Shown here: in pieces, positions 11,901 to 25,200 of the stretch
How positions within the stretch are numbered: position 1 is the first letter of the stretch
How the letters are laid out: every line of letters begins with the position of its first letter
Source of the DNA: Rhynochetos jubatus
Taxonomy: Eukaryota; Chordata; Aves; Eurypygiformes; Rhynochetidae
Direction: 5' to 3'
DNA length: 64,000 nt
Assembly (NCBI GenBank): GCA_027574665.1
Contig: CM050659.1
Location: 22,855,001 to 22,919,000, forward strand
Notes under the pieces: model-generated
What the model saw: only the letters and a program-made list of their open reading frames with translations
The model's database searches: none
Told to the model about the DNA's origin: nothing
Position numbers and translations under genes: made by a program

Positions 11901-14474
11901 CCTGAGCTGGCCCTTGCCCAGTGACATGTGCTGGGTTTTTCTTTGACAGCAGGGTTTTCGGAAGGTTTAGCACCCCACAGGTAAGGTCAAACACTCCAAG
12001 GCTGTGTTTGGGACCAGCATTAGGAATCTCCTGAAAAACCCGCTTCCATGCCAACCGCTCGAAACCCGGGCCTGGCTAACGGCGGACTGCAGCTCTGGCT
12101 GCTTTTCTGAGCAGAAATTAAGAGAATATGTGTGTCTGAGATCTTAGGAGGCCACAACCTGGAAGTAGCTTTTAATGAATGGAGACAGCCTTGAAAAGTC
12201 CCTTGCAGACCTTATCTGCTGATTTTTATTTCCCTAATTCACGCCAGAATTGTGGGTTCATTTGATTCTCTATTCCTTATCTGCAGATGACACAGAACAG
12301 CTCCACATTCAAGCTACTGGCACAAGTTTTGGCATGACATGCATGCCTTCAGTCCTGGAGGGTTAGACCATGAATCCCGTTGCTGTTGATTGATAGAAAA
12401 AGCTAGTTGGCTTCCCACGGAAGCATCACCAGAACGGGGATAAAAATGCTCAAACCAGGCAGCGAGGCCGCGAGGGCAATGCTACGCACAGGGTACCGTT
12501 CGGTTACCAAAGCACTTAGAGCATCTGGGGGAGAGGGAGAGGGCAAGCTGTCCAAGGGGGTTTCAGTCGCAGAGGTTCCTGGTGGGTTCTTTTATAGAAG
12601 TTATCGCATCTGCAGAAATTCAAGTTTTCCCGAACAGGTGCTCCCTGTTGTCCCCCTGCAGTGGGACAGTGCGGGATGCTCAGGCGGGATAAAGGGATTT
12701 TCCTGCAGGCAGTGATGAGCAGCTTTGCATTTCCCCACTCGGGCAAGGTCAGTGCTAAAAAGGTCACATCCAGCTGAAAACCAGAGTGACACAGCCCATA
12801 TAAAGAGACCATCTGAGTGCTTTGCGCTGCTCCTTCCTGCGTGTAGGACAACGCCGACAGATCTGGGAGGGCAATGAGGTTTGATCGGGACCCAAACCCC
12901 ATCCCAAGGCATCAACACCATCGTTGCTGGCTGCTGGAAGGCACAGCCAGTGTCCTTCTCCCTTGTACTCCATGGTTAAAAAAAGGGAAGAGAGAGAAAC
13001 TGATTTCTCATTTTGTTGCCATAGCAGCCTTCCGGATTATTTAGACTGATAGCATTTGTAAAAATTCAACAAAGGGTAGAGGATCTCTTGGAAATGGGAG
13101 CAGATGTAACATTGCGTGCCATATGCCACTGGGAAAAAAAAAATCTATTGGCAAAGGCAACATCATCAGAACGAAAGCCTAACCCGTATTGTGCAGTGGA
13201 AAATGTCACTTTCCCTAGATTACAGGGTAGAGCTATAAAGCAGAGAAAATTACGTTCACATATATAATTGCCGAAGGACGTTCTCAGCAAAGAGCCGAGC
13301 CGCTGCTGGGGGAAGGTGGGCTTTCTCTCCCCTCCAGAACTTGATGAACAGCCATGTGATACAAAGAAAAGGTTGTTAACATTAAAAATTAATTAACCCT
13401 CACACGCAGCTTAATGGAACTCACTCCCAAGAAATCCTGCCTGCACAATAGATGAATTATAAGGGTCTCTGCGAGAGCAGTGAGTAATAGTGCCCTTGGA
13501 AAGCCGCTGGCTTTATACCCCAAGCTGCTGCTGCAGCAGCCACCGGAATAATGACGCTGCCTCTCGGAGCACCAGATAAACCAAGGAGCTGCTAAAAGGG
13601 GCTCGAAAGACACCGGTGTCCTGATGGTGCTTTGGGGAGTTCTCCTGGGCAGGGGTCGGGGCAGGGGAAAGTGGTGGTTCTCAGGGGTCCCCCCCAGTTT
13701 GGCTGTGATGGGGATGAAGCAAGCCCTGGGCAGCTCCGGCGGCTGCCTGCCCCTGGCATTTCCCAGCGGCAGCTTCAGGGGCTAAAAACTCCTCCTTTCT
13801 GTAAAATGTCTGGTTGCTGGTGTTTGCTGGAGGGTGGTGGGGAGGGAGGGGAGGTGTGTTGAGCTCCTCCCTTCCATGTGCTCTCCTTGGCTCTCCATTG
13901 CTCAAAAAAGGCAGAAATTAATATTATTTTTTAAGAAGGGCAGAAAATAGCCCTCAGATTTGTTTGAACAGGAGGCAATTCCCTGGGGTAAATGAGAAGC
14001 AGCAGCGGGCAGAATGGAGGGGCTACTTTCTGCCTGGGCTGCCGGTGAGTGGCCAGGGTTGTCCTCCCCATGCATCCACCCAGCATCACCCTGGGCACCG
14101 CTGTCTGGGGGAAATTAGGCTTTTTTTCTATCTGCTCTCAAGGGAAACGACTGTGCCTGCTGGAAGCCTTAACACTAGTTTGCAGTTTGGAGGCCAACTT
14201 CAGTGCTGCTGCTGTTCTCCCTGCGCCTCCATGGGATTAACCACCTCACAGCTCCAGGACCATTCTCCAAGGCCCCTTTTGATGGAGAGGCAAGTAATCC
14301 AGAGCTCCTTCCCCTCTCACCCGAGGATGCAATAATCAGCCCTTCAGCTAGTAAACCCAAATGCAAATATTTTACATCTCACCAGCAAAATGAATAAAAG
14401 CAGCAGAGTGTTGTGCCTGCTCCCTCCCTATTGCACGCACCGTGCCCGGTGTCACTCCTACGAGTCCTCCGATT
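8951..14474. other. Intergenic, no gene seen
   Basis: It holds the CpG patch near 11.2-11.35 kb and AT-rich islands near 10.0-10.06 and 10.97-11.06 kb. No gene was recognised. Confidence 0.7.
11205..11345. other. CpG-dense patch
   Basis: About 140 bases carry many CpG dinucleotides, most clustered in GGACGGAGCTGCGGGGAGCG, CAGCCGGCCGCCGGCGAAGC and GCATCGCGCGTGCGGGACAG, in DNA where CpG is otherwise scarce. It is shorter than a usual CpG island. No gene starts beside it that I can see. Confidence 0.6.
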
Positions 14475-14590
14475 CACAGAATCACTAGGGCTAGAAAAGA
14501 CCTATAAGATCATCCAGTCCAACCATCAACCCAACACTACGATACCAACTAGACCATGTCCTCAAGTGCCATGTCTACACATTCCTAATC
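14475..14590 (-). mobile_element. CR1 LINE 3'-end fragment, degraded
   Basis: TCACAGAATCACTAGGGCTA, GAAAAGACCTATAAGATCAT, CCAGTCCAACCATCAACCCA and ACCATGTCCTCAAGTGCCA match the extreme 3' end of CR1 in reverse orientation. Similarity fades after about 14580. It is more diverged than the 2.5 and 30.1 kb copies. Confidence 0.85.
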
Positions 14591-16440
14591 CTAGCAGATT
14601 CCCTGCTATCCTAGTAAATCTGCCCCCTTCCAGGCATGATGAGGTTTCAACCCATAAGGGAGGAAACAGGAGCTGATCAGGGCATTTGGAAGCCAGGCGG
14701 AGCGGTGGGAAATCCCATGCCAGGGCCGCTGCCAGCTCCACACCACGCCGGAGGCACCGCATGGTGCCAGGGATGAAACAAGGCCGGCCAGGAAATCAAT
14801 AGCTGTGTTGAAATTACCAGTCTCTGCATGAACGCAGCCCCGTGTCGGCTGAGCGCGGATGTGATTAGTTGCTTTGTCCTACACGTGTATTTATAGGAAT
14901 CAATAGCTATAATCTAACCAGAGCACACCTTAGCAAAGCCTAATAAATCATTTTTTCCTTGGAAAAGACATAGAATGGAAGTTTTCATGCTGCAAGGACC
15001 ATCGTTCTCATCCCCGATCCACCCCCTAGATATTTCTTTCACAGCAACAATTTTTGGAGCCTGGGTTTTGCCTGGACAATGTCCCCAAACACAGCATCGG
15101 TTCAAGGGATGCTCACGCCGCGTCCTTCAAACAGCCAGACCCTGAGAAAAGCTGAAGCTGTGCAGAAGCCAAGGCCAGCCCTGACAGCCTGGCAGGCACT
15201 TGATATTGGGGATGCATAAAAGAGAAATCCCCACTTGGGCGTGTGATGGGATGGGGCTGCTGGTCGGCACAAGCAGGACGGGCAGGAGGTTGGAAATTTG
15301 AGGATGAACAGTAAGATGGGCCCAGGAAAATGATCACGGTCACTAAACAGAAACTTTTATCCCTGCAGCACTATGTGCCTTTTTCCCCACCTTGGTTGCT
15401 TGGATGCGTCGTTTTGTGTGTCTGTTCCAAGGGACACAGGGAGAAGGCAGCATCGTGGAGGCTGATGAATCCCAGAGGAGCAGACCCCATGGTCTGGGAC
15501 CTAAAAAGTGCCACCATCACTGTGGGATTTGGTTCCCAGGGGTTGTCTGGGGACCTACAGGTCTGAGGGATGCTGGGCAGGCACAGGTGCGCTGCCTCAA
15601 ATCCTGCCAGACCCAGGGGAAATATCGAACTGAATCAAATCAGCTCAGTGGAGCAATGCAGGGAGCTGAGGTCAAATAAAATTGCTGTAGTGTTTTCTGG
15701 AAATAGGGGCACTGAAAGGGCAGAGGGTTAAGCTGAGAATAATTGAGTGGCTTGTCCCAAGTACATACATAAAAGAGAGGAGATGTGGATCATTTTCTGC
15801 AGAAGGCAAGACTGGAGCTATTCCCCTGGCGCTTGCAAAGCTTTAAACAAGTGAAAGATCCTCAGGGAATAATTTCTTTGGTGGGTTTTAGCCCTTTTCT
15901 CCCTGCTTGGGAGCCAGCTGTGCACACATCACCTCTTCAAATGGTTTTTTAGCTATTTCCATGTGCTTGTGCATAAATAGTGCGTTTAAAAGACTCACCT
16001 TTAGCAAGTGACCTCGCTGACGACATTCTGCGGTGCTTTTTGCTGCTTCCCAGGTCTGTGAAAAGCGGTCGAGGACAATCAGTCATGTCTCAGGCCAGGA
16101 ACGTCCTGGGGATGCGTGGAGCTGGGCATCCCCAAACTGAGGATGCTTACAGCCTACCACTGGGACACGGAGACACCCGCTGCTCTCAGCTGCTTTCCCG
16201 GTGTTACAAGGATGCTCTGTAAGCTGGAAAGATGTTTTTTAATTAAAATAATGAATTCACTCCGAATCATCATCCCTAAGTAGGAGGCACTCCCTGTTAA
16301 ATGGCTTTTCCATCGAGGGGCAGCCACAGGACGGCCTGGCTTGTGGGCAGGCTGTGCCACCAGAAGGGCTCAGATCCAGGGAAGTGGCTGGTGTATTCCT
16401 GGGGCTCAGTGGGTTCCGGGTGCTGGTCCTGGGCTAACAG

Positions 16441-16547
16441 GGACCCAGAGCAATGCTGTAGAGCTCAATGAAGCCACATTGCATTTACTCAGCTACCAAA
16501 TAAATCAGGATCTTGTCCTTAGGATAGCTTTTCATAGCATTCCTCAG
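16441..16547 (-). repeat. 107-bp inverted duplicated segment, left copy (unknown family)
   Basis: It starts GGACCCAGAGCAATGCTG and ends TTCATAGCATTCCTCAG. It matches the reverse complement of 18284-18390 over exactly 107 bases with about nine mismatches and no gap. On the minus strand it reads MKSYPKDKILIYLVAE followed by a stop. The family is not recognised. It is either an interspersed repeat or a local inverted duplication. Confidence 0.8.
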
Positions 16548-18283
16548 CATCTCAGATGGGATATTTGCCTCCCAGCCCTGTGCCGGCTCCCACCTGCATG
16601 GCTTATCCCTGCTGAGGTATCGAGGCACTAAAGATGAAATGCTTCACAGGCTGCTCAGGAGCTATTTTAATTCAAGGCGTAATTATTTGAAATGGCAATT
16701 ATGTGCTTGGCAAGACTCAGACACAGACGTCTCCAAAATCCGGTGCTGAGGGCCGCGGGTTGTCATCCCTGGCACCCTGCGGCCACCTGAATGGCTGCGG
16801 GAGTTTTGCCCCTTTGCAGCTGGAGAAGGAGGATGAATGTCCCTATCGGGTTTGCTCCTGGCTCCGGTCACCCTCGCCCCAAGGGACACAGCCATCTCTG
16901 GGGCAGATTTCTCCTCTGGGAAGCTGTGCCAGGAATCGAGGAACTCCCTTCGTCTCCTCACCTCCATCTGCAGTGTTCTGCCCGTGAAATCACTGTAGCA
17001 CCATAAAAAAATCTTTATGGGCTTAGGCATGTTTTACTCATGTCTTAAAATCTGCAACGTAAAATATCATTGTTTTTAAGCCAGTTTGTAGCCACATTTC
17101 TTCGTGTGCGGGGCAGAGAGCCGGGGCTGGGGATGCTCCCCCTGCTCCTTGCCCCTGCAGAAATTCAGATAAAAGGGGGAAAAAGAATCCCGCAGCTTCC
17201 TACGACCAGGCTCAACAAAAGCAGGGATGTGCCGTTAACACGGGGAGGTGATCTTATGGGCTGCTGAAACGTTCTCTCCAATTGACTACTAATAAAAGCT
17301 AATTTCTCCAGGCTCGTTAGAGCTGTGCTGCTAACAAGAGCAGGGACTGCAGCGAGGAGGGGATGCGTGCCCGCCCTGGACAGGGGCAGTTCCTCAGCGA
17401 GGCACATACGGAAAGTCCAAGTATCTCTGTGATACGCTGGGTAAATGAGGGAATATGTCCTTAAAAATAAACACCGTCAAGGAAAGCCATATGACAAAGC
17501 TGTTAGCAATAAAGGAGTTCTGAGAGTAGGGGAAATTTGCCATTCAGAGGAAGATAACCCTGCAAATATGCTGTATTCCTGCATGAAAAGAACAGAAACA
17601 ATGCGCTCCCTGTTCTCCCGCCTATCCATCCCTTTCAAGAAAATCCAAGGTTTCCCGCAAGCTGCATAAGGATCGCATTTTATCTGCTCGTTCCCAGGTT
17701 CAGCTGAGGTTTCGGTAGAAGCTTGCTGAACCATTTCTGCCTCCAATTAACACTTGCAACTATTTTTATAGCAGGATCTGGGCTGGGTGTTTGAAAGTCC
17801 CCGGATAGAGGCTCAGACATGCCTTGCGGCGAGCACGGCTTCGGGAAGCACATCGCCCGGACTCCCCAGGTTTCTCCCTGTGTTTCATCCCCCTGTTTCT
17901 CAGTGAACCCCGGAGAGCTGTGGAACAACGTGATGGGTACGTGGGTAAGAGTCAGGGCTCAGCTTCTCCCTTTCTCTGCAAGTTTTCAGTCTCAGCCCAA
18001 CCCTTCGGCACTTCCCCACTTGGCACCGTCAAACCAGGACTCAACGTGGTCCTTGTACCCAGCTTCTGCTCTTTGAATGTCATCCCAGAATAGAGCAGTC
18101 TGGGACTTCAAGTGTCTTGAGGCTGGAAATTTGTCCTAAAAAGCTCCAGGTGTTATCTCTGCTGGAAGCGGGGGGCTGGAGCCAAAGGGCTCTGCAGGGG
18201 GGAAAGGCTCTTTTGCTGGCTATGGGCTCTTCTACTAGGGAATAAATGCTTTGGGGGGCAGGAGGAGGCTGTGTGGCAGACAG

Positions 18284-18390
18284 CTGAGGAAGACTATGAA
18301 AAGCTACCCCAAGGACAAGATCCCGATTTATTTTGTAGCTGAGAAAATGCAATGTGGCCTCATTGAGCTCTTCAGCATTGCTCTGGGTCC
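18284..18390 (+). repeat. 107-bp inverted duplicated segment, right copy (unknown family)
   Basis: This is the mate of 16441-16547 in opposite orientation. On the plus strand it is open: MKSYPKDKIPIYFVAEKMQC, then GLIELFSIALG. The differences between copies include a stop and several amino-acid changes, so there is no sign that a protein is preserved. The two copies are 1.7 kb apart. Confidence 0.8.
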
Positions 18391-19178
18391 TCAGGACATG
18401 CTGCCCACTGCAGATACAAATTTGTCCTCATGACATGTCTGTGTCTGCGTGGTCTGAGGTGTAAGACACTTTCTATAAGCAGAAACAACAGTCTGGACTT
18501 GAAAGCTCTTGAGCTTTGAAATCTGGAGTTGACCATACCTTTGGCACCCCGAGGCCATCTCTGCTGGAACTGCTGGTGTTATCTGGGCTATGGGGAGCAC
18601 GAAACCTACAGTGATGTCTGGTGCTAGCGCCCAGGCTGAGGATGTGAACACCGTATTCTATTAGCTAATTCCTGGAGTGAACCAAGTGTAGAAGGCACGT
18701 CAATTCATAGCCACGACTATGACATTTTTTGCCCCTTCACTGTAGGCTCTGCAGAGCCGGTGATCACCCACCCTGCCCCAAGGGCTACTTTCGTGAACGC
18801 CACGGTCCTCCCAGAAGATGCTAGTCAAAAAACTTTTGCTATAAAGGGTTTTTTTGGAGTAAACCCAAGAAAAACTGCTTTGTTAGTGGAAAGAGGCAGG
18901 AATGAAGCCCCACGGAATGGGAGGGAGGGCTCAGGGCTGTTGCGGGCATCGCTGTCCCGCAGGAGAGCTGCCGGCGCCGGCCTCCAACAATTGGGAGGAG
19001 AATGGGGCTGGTTTTGTATCTGCAGCAGTATTTCACCCCCCTTTAGTGGCAAGAAGGGGCTCGCTCTCCTGCCTCAGCAGCTTTATTCCCTGGAAGCCAC
19101 GATTCAATGCTTCTGCTTTTTAAGCTGCTTGGGAGAATGGGGATAATTAGTAACGAGGCACACGTTTTAAGAACATGC

Positions 19179-19203
19179 AATTATAACCCATTGGGTTATA
19201 ATT
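19179..19203. repeat. 25-bp near-perfect palindrome
   Basis: AATTATAACCCA and its exact reverse complement TGGGTTATAATT are separated by a single T. The palindrome lies in an AT-rich island (about 19.14-19.26 kb) inside otherwise GC-rich DNA. Confidence 0.9.
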
Positions 19204-22200
19204 TATGTCTTATCCTTCAGTGCAAAGTAATTAATATAGTAAAAGATTATTTATACCTAAGTGCCTGGGAGGCAAAGTTAGCTCTGCAGCAGTGATGAAA
19301 CCCAGCTAAGCGACTGCACCCTAGAGAGGCCGAAGGCTGGAAACCCAGCGCGGATGAGGAGAGGCTGACTTCAGAGGAATTCCTGATGGAACAGAAACTG
19401 ATGTTTTGGGAAACCTCCCACTTCTGGACCCCTTAAAGTGGAGGAAAAGTGCTGCTGGGGAGCATTGGGGAGGCACCTGGCTGGTCCCTGCTCTGCCTGT
19501 GCAGGGCTTTCCTCTGCTCCCACGGATCTCCTCTGCCGGGCAGGGGCTGCCCATGCCCTCTGGGATGCATCCCTTGACCATGGTGAGATTTTGGGCAGTA
19601 GGACATTGAGATTTATTAAAGAATAATTTAGAGACCTCGTTTTGCATCTGGTAGCCTCTTTTCCTTGTCTCCTGGCCATGAGCCTGGAGCAAGCTAGGCC
19701 GGCTTCCAGCAGCCACCAGCAAGGTGGGGTAGAGCAGAGTAGGGCAGCTGGGACAGGGGAGGGCAGCCAGCCACCAGTGCCACTTGGAAAGGAAAATGAG
19801 ACCTGATCTCAGCTCAAAATAAAGCCGTGTCTGTGTCCATGCAACAGTTTGAGCAAATTAGCAGGGTCTAACTTTATTTCTGAGATGCACAAGCCGTCAA
19901 GGCCCCGTGAGTTTAATGGGTTTTCGCTCTCAGCTCTGTCCTGCAGCTGGTCCCCACCAGCACAGCATCAGTCTGATGTGCACACCGAGATTGCTGCAAG
20001 CTCCTACTGGGTCACAGAAATCAGGAATTATTAACCCTCAGTGCCCCAGAGAAATTTACAATGTGTTCAGGGAGCTCTGGGATAAGGTTTCCTTGCCCTG
20101 TTCCTGCAGTTTCTGGAGCTGAAAGCTCCTGGGACCAAGGCTGAAGGCAGCAGGGATGAACACAGCCTGTGTCCTGCTGAGTTCCCCTGTTCAGAGGCAG
20201 ATTTTGTTTGCCTTGGCTCTGTTTCCATGGCAATTCACTTGGGAAGACCACTGCTGAGGGACCATCCCAACCGGATGCACCTGGGAAGAGCACGGGTAAG
20301 AGGGACAGACGTGGGGCAAGATGGTGCCACGCCTCCTCCTGAGCTGCTGGTGGGTTTGTCCTTTAAACTGTGGGGAAGTAGTGCAGACTTTTGACTTCCT
20401 CATTCAACTTCCAAACCGCTTTTCTCTTGTGGTGAGGGGATTTACAGCTTCAATCTTTACAGCTCAGTATTCACCCCCAGCTCCCACCGGACTGGTTTCT
20501 CCTGGGCATTGGGAAACAGGTCCCAAAGTAAGGGACTTTTGGCTGCTGACAGCCTCTGGTATGGATGGACCGGCTGGGCAGGAGCGTGAGGATGGGAGTT
20601 CAGGTGCCAAAACAGCCGAGCGGGTTCACCACTGTCACTATCCATGTCTACCCAAGGCAAAACCTGGGTGCTCAGAGCCAGGTCTGTCTGGAGCAGCCGT
20701 AACGCAGCTGGGGAGGAACATGAAGTCTCCCTGGCCTCATGCAGGACTCTGCAGAGGAGCTCAAGCAAGAGACTCAGGCAACCAGGACATCTGCAGGTCC
20801 CACAGAGAGGTTCAGGTCTGCTCGAGCTGAGAAAAAAAGCCTCTGAGGAGGTTTGGTGGCCAGAGCTGGGGCAAGAGACCATCAGCTGAGTCGCGCTGAG
20901 GCAAGTGTAAAAGGCAGGGTGTTTGCAACAGTCCCCTTGAAAATGGGAAGCTAGAGAGGTATTCCAGGGTTTGTCACGCAAAATAAAGCCGTACCAGGAA
21001 AACAAACCTCAGCAGCAAAAGCCGTATTTCACACCACTGTAGCCAGCAGTGCTGCTGGCGTGAGGAGTGCAAGGCTGGAGCCCCCACCCAAAATGCACTT
21101 ACCCAAATAGTCGTTCCAAGAAGTGGTGGGGTTTAGCCCAACCTGAGAAGGAGCGGAGGTTCGGGAGTCGCTCATCGTGTGCCTGTGCCTTCCCCCCAGC
21201 AGCGCTGGTGCTCTCAACCATCTCCAGGCCCCTCTGACATGGGGACTTTGCCAGCCCTGACAGCAGGATCCTGCAGGGGGGAGAGAACAGGGACAAAAAG
21301 GTGTCTGTGCTGAGACAGCTGGCACTGTGCAGGCTGACGGAGTGACCACAGTGGGGGTTCATGGCTCTCGTGAAGGTGGCAGGTCATCCCATGCCCCAGC
21401 AGATTGGGTGCACTGGGGAGCCCGAGCCCTAGTTCCTGCTGCCGGATCAGAACTGAGCATTTCAACCCTGGGGCAAAACCAGGTATGAGAACAAAAAATA
21501 AGTAATTTGCTGGAGGCACCCTGGGGCTGGGTCCCTGCAGTAAATCCTTCTGTACTTCTGCTCAGCACTTCACCCGAGCACAGGAGCTGCTCTGGGCCCT
21601 GCCAGAGGTCTGTGTGGGGCATTAGGGTGGCCCCCAGCCATACGGCTTGTGCAGAAGGGTCCACGGGACAGCCCTTCTGAGTTCAGGCCATGCTGACAGT
21701 CTCCGGAGCTCGGGGCAGATGGCTAGGGAATAGCCAGGCTTGGCTTGGTTTTTTCTGGCACAGCCTATATCCAAAGCAATTGCCAAGAACTCTCTGATAG
21801 TCATTCACCCTTCAGGAAAAATTGGCTTTTTTATGGCTGTGGATTATTGCCCTTTGACAGTGCTGTAAACACTCAGGTGTCGCTGCGGGTGTCAGTGCAG
21901 ATTAAACAGTCATGTCCATCTGGCCGTGAGTCTGCCTTGGCATAACTGGCACTGGGATGTGGCATTGGACTGATGAGCAGCAGCATGAGCATCTTCACCT
22001 ATCTGAACAGTGCTTGCTCCTCAGCCTGGCCCAGCGTGGCTCTCGGAGCTCATCGGTACCAGGGCAGCACTCAGTTTTTGTCTTAGCCCATGGCAGCAAG
22101 ACCTCACCATACATACATCACATCTGGGGTTCTTGTGCTCCTCCTAAAGGTCACTGTAATGAATTAGGGGGATTACTTCTTCCTTCAGGCAACATGAACA

Positions 22201-25200
22201 CCTGCGGAGGTCTCGTGAAATGCATAAAGCTCATTCTGCAGGGAGAGTTGAGCATTAAGCAGCGCAAGAAGGATGTGCCAAACACTAGCAGTGCAATTCA
22301 TATGTCAGATTCTTTCTGGTGCTGTAAAGATGGGGAATTCAGCAGCAGGCTCTCAGGGACCTCGGCTGGTCGTGATTTATGTCGCTCCGTGTTGGAGCGG
22401 GATTTGCAGAGACACCACCGCCCCCTCTCTCCCTTCCCTCCTTCCTGACTAAGTCCTTGCTGAGCAGGAGGATGAGACGCTGAAAGCTGTCCAGCTCCGT
22501 GCAATGTCTGTGCTCAGCTGCTGCCCTGGGCTCCAGTGCTGCTCAGCCGTGCTGGTGGCCATGGGAGGTGTTTGTCGGCAGATGCTCTTCACTGCTGCTT
22601 CCAGAAATTGTATCATAAAACGTAGTGCAAAGTGCTGTAATGAAAAAACAAGAGTAAAGAGAGCCCTGCAAACAGTGCTCTGCCAGCAAACGCCTGCTCC
22701 CAAGGCCACGTGAGCCACCTCCTGGGGGCACGGGGGTGGTTTGTGCTGCTGGAGCTCAGTGCTGGTGTCTCTGCTAGAGATCGGGAACCCCGAGGAGCTG
22801 TTGCTGTGTGATGCTCCACCCTGTTACTGGCAAAAGCCAGCCCAGAAACAGTCCTTGATGTGGTTCACGTCACCGGAGCTGGATGGTGGTGGGGGCTTTG
22901 ATGTGCTGATCCGGCCGGTGGAGCATCCCTGGTGCCAGCGCAGCACTGAGTACCCTGCCCCGGCTGAGTGTGTGTGGGGGGAGGACCCAGGAATGGTGGG
23001 GTCCCTCACTCCTCTGCCTGCTGGGGTGAGTAGCCTCGGTGCCACCCTCCCCGTCGGTGACAAAGCACCTTCTCCCCGCGCCGGGAGGTGGATTTGCTCC
23101 CGCCGCGTCCTCACTTCCCACGGGCTCTTCTGCGTGCGAGCGTTTTGGCAGGGCTGTGAGACGAGATGGCAACTTTTCAGAAAATACTGCAGAGTGTTCA
23201 CATTTTTCACTCCATAATCACAAATATTCCCCCTGGAAATGCTTTGAAAAGGCTTATTTGAAGCCGACTGCGGATGGAAAGCAAGAGAGCCTCATTGTGG
23301 TCGTTCAGGTGTATCCTCAAACGATGAGGGGAAAAAAAGGAGAAGCATCTCCTCCTCTGCCTGCCCTGGGAAGGGGCCCTTGGGATAAGCGATTACCCAA
23401 ACACCAGCTGCCCGCTCGGGGAGCCTTGCTACCACGCTTGGGTCTTGTGCCCCCTTGTAGGGGCACAAGAGAGAAGGTTCCTCCAGGGACTTGTTTTTCC
23501 CAAGCCGTTGGGAAGGGATGAAACACCCTTCTCGTCTCCAGTGGTGGATCACAGCCGGCATGCTGCTGGTGAGTCACTGCCCGAGCAGCCAGTCTGGCTG
23601 TGAAAGTCATCCGTAAAAGTTATTAAATCACTGCTCCGTGCTGGGGCTGACATTGCCATCAGGGGTGGCCTTTACCCCAACTTGTTATTCCCACTTAGGA
23701 AGCTGTGCTACTGCCCCTCCCGTTTTCCTCTGCCCTCACCTATTTACTCACTATCACTATTTCTTCCCTAAATACCCAATTTCTCCACCCAGCCAACAGC
23801 ACCGAGAGCTGCTGCTCCAAGAGGAGTCTCTGAAGCCAGCAGATGCAAGGGCAGAAGCCAAGCAGCGCTCGGATCTGGTGGCTTTGCATCTGGCTTCTGC
23901 TACGAAGGAAGGAATTAACAGGAATAATCACACAAGAGCAGCAGAATGCTTGGGATTTGAGCAAGTTTTATCAACACCAGCATGCTGGACAGAGGGATGT
24001 CTGCCTTCACCGGGAGAGAAAATAGTAAAAAGCAGGTGAAGGCAAAAGAAGGTCTGTAAAAGGAGAGACCCAGGCTCCAGGCAGGGCTCGGGGAGTTTCC
24101 CTTCATGCAGACACCGCACTGATTTTTCAGAAGAGATTAAATAAGTTAGTGGTGGTCCGGCAGGGAAGCAGGACTGTAATTTGCTTCCCTTGTAATTTGT
24201 AATCTTTCCTCTTGCAGAGCAGGGATAAACTGCCCCAGTTACAGGTGTGGGGAAAGCAAAGCACTAAGAGCAAGATAAGGTAGATGAAAAGCTCCCCTGT
24301 GGGATTGCTGGCTGTCCCCATCACTGAGACCCCTGAAACAGAGTGGGGCCAGTCCTGGCACACACTACCTGTTGTGCCATTTGCTCCCCAGCATGGTGGC
24401 AGCTCCCTCAACGCCGTCCCTGCTCTGTGGTCCCAGAAGTCCTTCCCACCCGGGTGACATCTGCCTCATCCACAGAGGAGCTGACAAATCCTCTACAAAT
24501 CAATACAAGCACTTCAAGCATTACCGGGAGCTTGCAGGAGGGGCTCAGGGCTCCCTGTCTCTGGCTGAGAACCACATCAGGAGGTGGGCACAACATCAGA
24601 CACCGGCAGCGGGACCCGGCATCCTGCATGAGGACCCGGAGCCTTTCGAGGACAGGCAGGGAGCGGCAGCCGCTCCAGCTCATCAGGCTGGCACAGAAGA
24701 GTTGCAGGTGAATGTTAAAGGCATTTAAGTTTTAATTTTTTATTGGGTCTGACAGTTTATTTTTTAATTAAAGCAGGAAGAGCTGGAGCTGTTGTTTCTA
24801 GGGCTGCTCTGCCCCAGCAGATGCTCAGGGCTGCGTTTCATCCCTCAGGTTTGGGAAAAGGAGCGGGCACAGCTCTTTCCTATTCATTTTAATAAAAACA
24901 CTCCGAGTGACATCTGTCCTAAGTCAATTTTCTAAGAAAAGAGGAGCAAAGAAACTCCTCCAGGCTCCATTGCCTCCAAGATTCCAGATCCGACAAGTCA
25001 TTAAAACCCCTGTTTTATGCTTTCAAATGACATTGCACGTGGCGTGTCCCTGGAACAGCCTTTCTATAGCTTTCGAGGGGAAACAGGATGAAAACCCAGC
25101 CCGGAGCGAGGCAGCAGCCACAGTCACTGGGGATGGCGTGTTAGCAAATCGGAGCAGTAAATCATTTGTCTGCCCTAAGCCCAGGTCCCGGCAACGCGGC

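Noticed and set aside
18251-18433. 60-codon plus-strand frame over the right 107-bp copy, considered as a small gene or processed pseudogene
   Set aside because: The sister copy has a stop and replacement changes, and I could not match the peptide to any protein. It is kept only as a repeat.
20457-21005. 182-codon minus-strand open frame
   Set aside because: The Ser/Leu/Cys/Pro-rich composition is typical of random GC-rich sequence. There is no domain, and competing frames overlap it on the other strand.
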